Source of the DNA: Candidatus Aerophobota bacterium
Lineage (GTDB): Bacteria; Aerophobota; Aerophobia; Aerophobales; B3-G15
Assembly: GCA_021162265.1 (NCBI GenBank)
Contig: JAGGZA010000035.1
Span: forward strand, 1-34,730
Length of the DNA: 34,730 nucleotides
Direction: 5' to 3'
Shown: piece after piece, positions 30,897 to 34,730 of the stretch
Layout of the letters: the number at the start of each line of letters is the position of its first letter
Numbering within the stretch: the stretch's first letter is position 1
Position numbers and translations under genes: made by a program
Notes under the pieces: model-generated
Told to the model about the DNA's origin: nothing
Seen by the model: only the letters and a program-made list of their open reading frames with translations
Databases searched by the model: none

Positions 30897-31378
30897 TGAA
30901 ACACATTATCTCAGTAGAGGTGGAAAATAGATTTGGTATTTTGGCAAGAATAGCCTCTTTATTTAGTGCTCGTGGATTTAACATCGATAGCTTGGCTGTA
31001 GGTGAGACCGAAGATCCTACTGTTTCCCGGATAACCATAGTTGTGCCAGGTGATAATCAGGTTATTGAACAGGTTATCAAGCAGCTTCGAAAACTTATAG
31101 ATGTAATAAAAGTAGTGGACCTTACAAGTAAGCCCACTGTTACAAGAGAGCTTATTCTGGCAAGAGTTAATGCCAGGGGGAAGGATAGAGATGAGATAAT
31201 GAGGCTGGTGGAGATCTTTAGAGCCAGGATAGTTGATGTGCATCCGGAAAGTCTTACTCTTGAGGTAACAGGCGATGAGGAGAAAATAAATGGTATTCTG
31301 ACCTTGCTGAAACCTTTCGGGATAAAGAAGCTGGTAAGAACGGGAAAAGTTGCACTTCTAAGAGAAATAAAAAGTTAG
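30896..31378 (+). CDS. ilvN: Acetolactate synthase small (regulatory) subunit
   Basis: A 160-residue ACT-domain regulatory subunit that activates the IlvB catalytic subunit and mediates valine feedback. The ACT domain starts HIISVEVENRFGILARIASLFSARGFNIDSLAVGETED (3-40); the second half (80-155, RELILARVNARGKDRDEIMRLVEIFRARIVDV) is the usual C-terminal domain. TAATG overlap of one base with ilvC suggests coupling. No ilvB lies in the window. Confidence 0.94.
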   Translation: MKHIISVEVENRFGILARIASLFSARGFNIDSLAVGETEDPTVSRITIVVPGDNQVIEQVIKQLRKLIDVIKVVDLTSKPTVTRELILARVNARGKDRDEIMRLVEIFRARIVDVHPESLTLEVTGDEEKINGILTLLKPFGIKKLVRTGKVALLREIKS

Positions 31379-31390
31379 AAGTGAGTTAAG

Positions 31391-31846
31391 ATGCAGGAGA
31401 GGACTCTTATACTGATAAAACCGGATGGAGTATGTAAATCTCTAATTGGAGAGGTAATAAAGAGAGTTGAGCAAAATGGCTTTAAAATTGTTGCTTTAAA
31501 AATGATTAGACCGGAGAAGAAAAAAATCGAGGAGTTTTATGAGCCTCATAAGGGTAAACCTTTCTTTCCCGGTCTTGTTGAGTTTATGCTCACAGCTCCC
31601 TGCGTTGTTATGGTAGCCGAGGGTAAAAATGTCATAAGGAGAGTGAGAGAACTTATAGGAGAAAGAGTTCCAGGGGAGGCAAGAAAGGGAAGTATTAGAG
31701 GCGACTTTGGTTCTGACGGCAGGAGAAATATAGTTCATGGTTCTGATTCTCTGGAGTCTGCGAAGCGAGAGATAAGCTGCTTTTTTTCCGAGGAGGAGAT
31801 ATTTTTTTATACCGGAAGAGATTGGTTAAATAGTGAACCGGGTTAA
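31391..31846 (+). CDS. ndk: Nucleoside diphosphate kinase
   Basis: A 151-residue kinase that passes the gamma-phosphate of ATP to other (d)NDPs through a phospho-histidine. The start RTLILIKPDGV (4-14) has K10 for ATP. EPHKGKPFFPGLVEFM, RVPGEARKGSIRGDFG and the active-site NIVHGSDS with H116 are all present. It lies 12 bases after ilvN and is likely in the lysS operon. Confidence 0.96.
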   Translation: MQERTLILIKPDGVCKSLIGEVIKRVEQNGFKIVALKMIRPEKKKIEEFYEPHKGKPFFPGLVEFMLTAPCVVMVAEGKNVIRRVRELIGERVPGEARKGSIRGDFGSDGRRNIVHGSDSLESAKREISCFFSEEEIFFYTGRDWLNSEPG

Positions 31847-31850
31847 ACTC

Positions 31851-33116
31851 ATGCTTCGGATACTTCCCTTTAAAGGGATAATCTATAATAAGGAAAAGGT
31901 AGGCGATGTAAGTAAAGTAGTAGCTCCTCCTTATGATGTAATCTCTCCCTCCGAGCAGGATTTTTATTATAAACTCCATCCTTACAATATTATAAGGATT
32001 ATCCTGGGGAAAGAGAAAAAAGGAGATAACTTAAGAGAAAATAAGTACACTCGTGCAGCCCAGTTTTTCCATAACTGGGTTTATCAAGGAGTATTAATAA
32101 AAGAAAAGCTGCCATCGATTTACCTTTACCACCAGAGATACCGGGTTGATGATAGAGTGGTTGAGAGGAAGGGGTTTATCTCGTTGATGAAACTGGAGGA
32201 TTTTCGTTCCGGGGTTGTTTTTCCTCATGAGCAGGTTTTTCCTGAACCTCAGGAAGATAGATTGAACCTTTTACGTACCTGCAGTGCTAATTTTTCTGCT
32301 GTATTCTCGTTATTCAGTGATCCGGAGAGGAAGATAGATTCTCTTTGCATGGAGGAGGAAACTATTTTTGAATTTGAGGACTCTGCTGGCGTAAAGCACA
32401 GATTATTTGCTATTCGTGATAAAAAGGTGATTGAGGAAATTTGTATTTGCATGCAGAAAAAAAAGGTATTTATTGCTGATGGTCATCATCGGTATCTTAC
32501 CGCTTTAAGATTCAGAGAAGAGGTTAAAAAAAGCTCTTATTCTCTACCTGGAGCTGATTATATAATGATGTACTTTCTCAATATGGACTCGGGAGGAGTT
32601 ACTATATTACCGGTTCACAGGTTAATAGGAGGATTAGACCTGGTTCAGACAGAGGAGTTTGTGAAGAAGATGGAGAAATTTTTTTACAAAAAACCTTTCA
32701 GGGAACATGAAGATGAAAAAATCACGGGTAAGAGATTATTATCACAGTTAGAAAGAGGTGAATGTTTGTTTGGAATATACACAAAAAACGGGGGTTATTA
32801 TCTTCTTTTTCCAAAAAAGCCTCAAATATTTTCCAAAAAAATTAAGTCAGCTATTTTAGATGATATCTTGAAAGGTTTGCTTAAAAAGGGAGAATTAAGA
32901 AAGGGGGAAGATATTTACTTTACCACAAGCAGTTTTGAAGCAGTAGATAAGGTTAAGAAGGGAGTATTCCAGGTAGCTTTTTTTCTTGCTCCAACGAAAA
33001 TTGAGGAGGTGAGAGATGTAGCTCTTTCGGGAGGGAAAATGCCCCCGAAGTCAACTTATTTTTATCCCAAGCTTTGGTCTGGTATTTTAATACGGGAATT
33101 GAAGGATGCGTTCTAA
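31851..33116 (+). CDS. DUF1015 family protein
   Basis: A 421-residue cytoplasmic protein of the DUF1015 family. Landmarks are the N-terminal ILPFKGIIYN (4-13), VVAPPYDVIS, VFPHEQVFPEPQEDRLNLLR, and the strongly conserved FIADGHHRYLTALRFREE block, whose His residues could bind metal or phosphate. No catalysed reaction is known to me with confidence. ATG 31851 is preferred to an in-frame GTG at 31833, because family members start close to the PFKG block; neither has a strong Shine-Dalgarno. It lies between ndk and dprA, overlapping dprA by 11 bases. Confidence 0.85.
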   Translation: MLRILPFKGIIYNKEKVGDVSKVVAPPYDVISPSEQDFYYKLHPYNIIRIILGKEKKGDNLRENKYTRAAQFFHNWVYQGVLIKEKLPSIYLYHQRYRVDDRVVERKGFISLMKLEDFRSGVVFPHEQVFPEPQEDRLNLLRTCSANFSAVFSLFSDPERKIDSLCMEEETIFEFEDSAGVKHRLFAIRDKKVIEEICICMQKKKVFIADGHHRYLTALRFREEVKKSSYSLPGADYIMMYFLNMDSGGVTILPVHRLIGGLDLVQTEEFVKKMEKFFYKKPFREHEDEKITGKRLLSQLERGECLFGIYTKNGGYYLLFPKKPQIFSKKIKSAILDDILKGLLKKGELRKGEDIYFTTSSFEAVDKVKKGVFQVAFFLAPTKIEEVRDVALSGGKMPPKSTYFYPKLWSGILIRELKDAF

Positions 33117-34224
33117 CAGGAGGGTTGAGTATAAGAGTTTTCCCCGGGAGATAGAAAGCTGGATTTTACTGAGCAAGGTTTTGTCAGCAGGATTTTCAGG
33201 TGTTAACAAAATTTTAAAGGAACTTGGTTTGTCCAAAGAGACTTTTTCTGCCCCCCTTGAAAAACTGTCCCGAATTTCTAAAATAGACAGAGAAATTGTA
33301 GATTTTATAAGAAAAAAAATTCCTGAAATTAACCTGAAAGAGGATTTTAAGTTAATTCAGGAATTAAATATAAAGCTTATTACATTTGAGGATTCCTTTT
33401 ATCCACCTAATCTTAAGACTATTTTTGATCCACCTTTTTTAATTTATCTTAGAGGTGAGTTAAAAAGAGAAGATGAGAAGGCAGTAGCCCTTGTGGGAAC
33501 CAGAAGAGCAACAAATTATGGTAAAATTGTAGCAAAAAGGCTTGCAAGGGAGCTGGCAAGGGCAGGCTTAACGGTGGTAAGCGGTATGGCAAGAGGAATA
33601 GATACGTATGCTCATGAGGGGGCACTTGAAGAAGGGGGAAGGACTATAGCAGTGTTGGGATGTGGAGTTGATATTGTTTATCCACCGGAGAATAGATCTC
33701 TTATGGAGGAGATAATTAAACAAGGTGCGGTTATCTCGGAATTTTCCCTTGGAACAAGGCCATTTGCCAGAAACTTTCCCCGGCGTAATCGCATAATAAG
33801 TGGTTTAAGTATGGGAGTGGTGGTGGTGGAAGCTCCTTTAAAAAGTGGTGCTTTGATAACTGCAGACTTTGCTCTGGAGCAGGGCAGGGAGGTGTTTGCG
33901 GTACCAGGAGCTATCACCAGTCCTTATTCCAGGGGAAATAACAGGCTTATAAAAGAAGGAGCAAAGGTCGTGGAGGATGTTTCTGATATTCTGGAAGAGC
34001 TGGGGATTTCTTTAGTTAAAAAAGATGAAACCCTGATGGATTACCAGCTATCCTTTGAAGAGAAAGCTGTTTTTGATGGACTTACATCCAGTCCCATCCA
34101 CATAGATGATATAGTTGAAAAAAGTGGATTTTCAGCAGCAAAAGTTGCCGATATTTTAACGAGACTCCAGCTAAAGGGTATAGTAAAAGAACTTCCAGGA
34201 AAACTATTTTTTAAAGAGGTTTAA
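33106..34224 (+). CDS. dprA: DNA-processing protein DprA
   Basis: A 372-residue DprA/Smf protein that binds incoming single-stranded DNA during natural transformation and loads RecA. After an N-terminal helical region (1-95) comes the Rossmann-like core: VALVGTRRATNYGK, VVSGMARGIDTYAHEGAL, GCGVDIVYPPENRSL, ISEFSLGTRPFARNFPRRNRIISGLS and SGALITADFALEQGREVFAVPG. A C-terminal winged helix (about 305-372) is present. ATG 33106 is the only plausible start ahead of the helical region; GAAGG abuts it too closely to be the ribosome site. dprA followed by topA is a common bacterial pairing. Confidence 0.95.
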   Translation: MRSNRRVEYKSFPREIESWILLSKVLSAGFSGVNKILKELGLSKETFSAPLEKLSRISKIDREIVDFIRKKIPEINLKEDFKLIQELNIKLITFEDSFYPPNLKTIFDPPFLIYLRGELKREDEKAVALVGTRRATNYGKIVAKRLARELARAGLTVVSGMARGIDTYAHEGALEEGGRTIAVLGCGVDIVYPPENRSLMEEIIKQGAVISEFSLGTRPFARNFPRRNRIISGLSMGVVVVEAPLKSGALITADFALEQGREVFAVPGAITSPYSRGNNRLIKEGAKVVEDVSDILEELGISLVKKDETLMDYQLSFEEKAVFDGLTSSPIHIDDIVEKSGFSAAKVADILTRLQLKGIVKELPGKLFFKEV

Positions 34225-34226
34225 AC

Positions 34227-34730
34227 TTGAAAGGGAAAAATCCAAAAAGTCTTGTTATTGTGGAATCTCCAGCAAAAGCCAAAACTATAAATAAGTTTCT
34301 TGGTCCAGATTATACAGTAGAGTCCTGTCTTGGTCATATTAAGGATTTACCCAGGAACAAGTTAGGTGTAGACATAAATAACGGTTTTAAACCAACGTAT
34401 GTCTTAATTCCCGGAAAGAAAAAAGTGGTTGAAAAACTGAAAAAACTAAGCAGCAAGATGGAAAAAGTTTTTCTGGCCACTGATATGGACAGGGAAGGAG
34501 AAGCTATCTCTTGGCATCTTTCTCAGGAATTAAATAATAAAAATCAGTTTCGTATTGTGTTTAATCAGATCACAAAAGAAGTTTTGCAGAAAGCTGTAGC
34601 AAACCCGGGAAAAATAGATATAAACAAGGTAGATGCTCAGCAGGGAAGACGTGTGCTTGATAGGCTGGTAGGATATAAATTATCGCCTCTTCTTTGGGAG
34701 AAGGTAAAAAGAGGTTTATCAGCAGGGAGA
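34227..34730 (+). CDS. topA: DNA topoisomerase I, 5' part (runs off the window)
   Basis: The first 168 codons of bacterial topoisomerase I, which relaxes negative supercoils through a 5'-phosphotyrosine. The start is TTG 34227 with GAGGT six bases upstream, two bases after the dprA stop. The Toprim domain is visible: SLVIVESPAKAKTINKFLG at the N-terminus, CLGHIKDLPRNKLGVD, and the metal-binding ATDMDREGEAISWHL. It continues through QITKEVLQKAV and DAQQGRRVLDRLVGYKLSPLLWEKV to the edge GLSAGR. The active-site tyrosine and zinc fingers lie beyond the window. Confidence 0.96.
   Translation, partial: MKGKNPKSLVIVESPAKAKTINKFLGPDYTVESCLGHIKDLPRNKLGVDINNGFKPTYVLIPGKKKVVEKLKKLSSKMEKVFLATDMDREGEAISWHLSQELNNKNQFRIVFNQITKEVLQKAVANPGKIDINKVDAQQGRRVLDRLVGYKLSPLLWEKVKRGLSAGR

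Noticed and set aside
1..34730. CRISPR arrays, transposases, phage genes, integrase sites, toxin-antitoxin or defence islands.
   Set aside because: No spaced direct repeats, terminal inverted repeats, recombinases or defence-type proteins are visible; the genes are overwhelmingly metabolic or housekeeping, and no block has obviously foreign composition.

Overview
The window is a gene-dense stretch of an AT-rich bacterial chromosome (roughly 35-40 % GC by eye) with about 40 protein genes and one tRNA. It reads as an anaerobic, probably diderm (two-membrane) bacterium from a poorly cultured lineage; I cannot name the phylum. Bacterial traits are FtsK, DprA, TopA, strong Shine-Dalgarno sites, sigma70-type TTGACA/TATAAT promoters and a tRNA with an encoded CCA. 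Anaerobic traits are a four-subunit pyruvate/2-oxoacid:ferredoxin oxidoreductase, an FprA-type diiron flavoprotein and a rubredoxin-like miniprotein. A secreted beta-rich (probable beta-barrel) protein and a solute-binding protein without a lipobox suggest an outer membrane. DUF763 and a divergent ThyA resembling archaeal forms are common in thermophiles and archaea, so they hint at a deep-branching or hot/subsurface lineage.

Layout. (1) 83-3398, minus: an operon of glucosyl-3-phosphoglycerate synthase (GpgS), a GT4 glycosyltransferase and a DUF763 protein, probably making a glycosylated glycerate solute. (2) 3528-4114, plus: tRNA-Pro(UGG) followed by a hotdog thioesterase with no visible terminator between. 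(3) 4137-5321, minus: an exported beta-rich orphan. (4) 5429-10084, plus: M20 peptidase, dut, ftsK, pgsA, pgpA. (5) 10101-11357, minus: a small possible winged-helix protein and a GAF-GGDEF cyclase, divergent from an XRE regulator at 11479-12021. (6) 12213-15280, plus: porGDAB behind a leader with three dyad symmetries. (7) 15514-17475, plus: FprA, NifU-like scaffold, 35-residue rubredoxin-like protein, cupin; this looks like an oxygen/redox defence set. (8) 17481-20740, minus: gatA, thyA-like and a UDP-sugar epimerase in one overlapping operon. (9) 20884-27475, plus: livKHMGF, a PaaK-like acyl-CoA ligase and a HAD hydrolase. (10) 27528 to the window end, plus: lysS, ilvE, ilvC, ilvN, ndk, DUF1015, dprA and the 5' part of topA.

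The genes interlock in places. LivKHMGF would import branched-chain or related amino acids or acids, PaaK could activate an acid, and Por oxidises 2-oxoacids to acyl-CoA with ferredoxin as acceptor; ilvE/C/N serve synthesis in the other direction. Four divergent gene pairs start from back-to-back promoters whose -35 boxes lie 4 to 28 bp apart.

I see no CRISPR array, insertion sequence, prophage, attachment site or replication origin, and no intergenic stretch longer than 300 bp. I do not see an unmistakably new multi-gene system. The best leads are a ketol-acid reductoisomerase with an NADH-type cofactor loop, the GpgS/GT4/DUF763 operon, the FprA/mini-rubredoxin set, the dyad-rich por leader, and a PaaK with a broken P-loop in a Liv operon.
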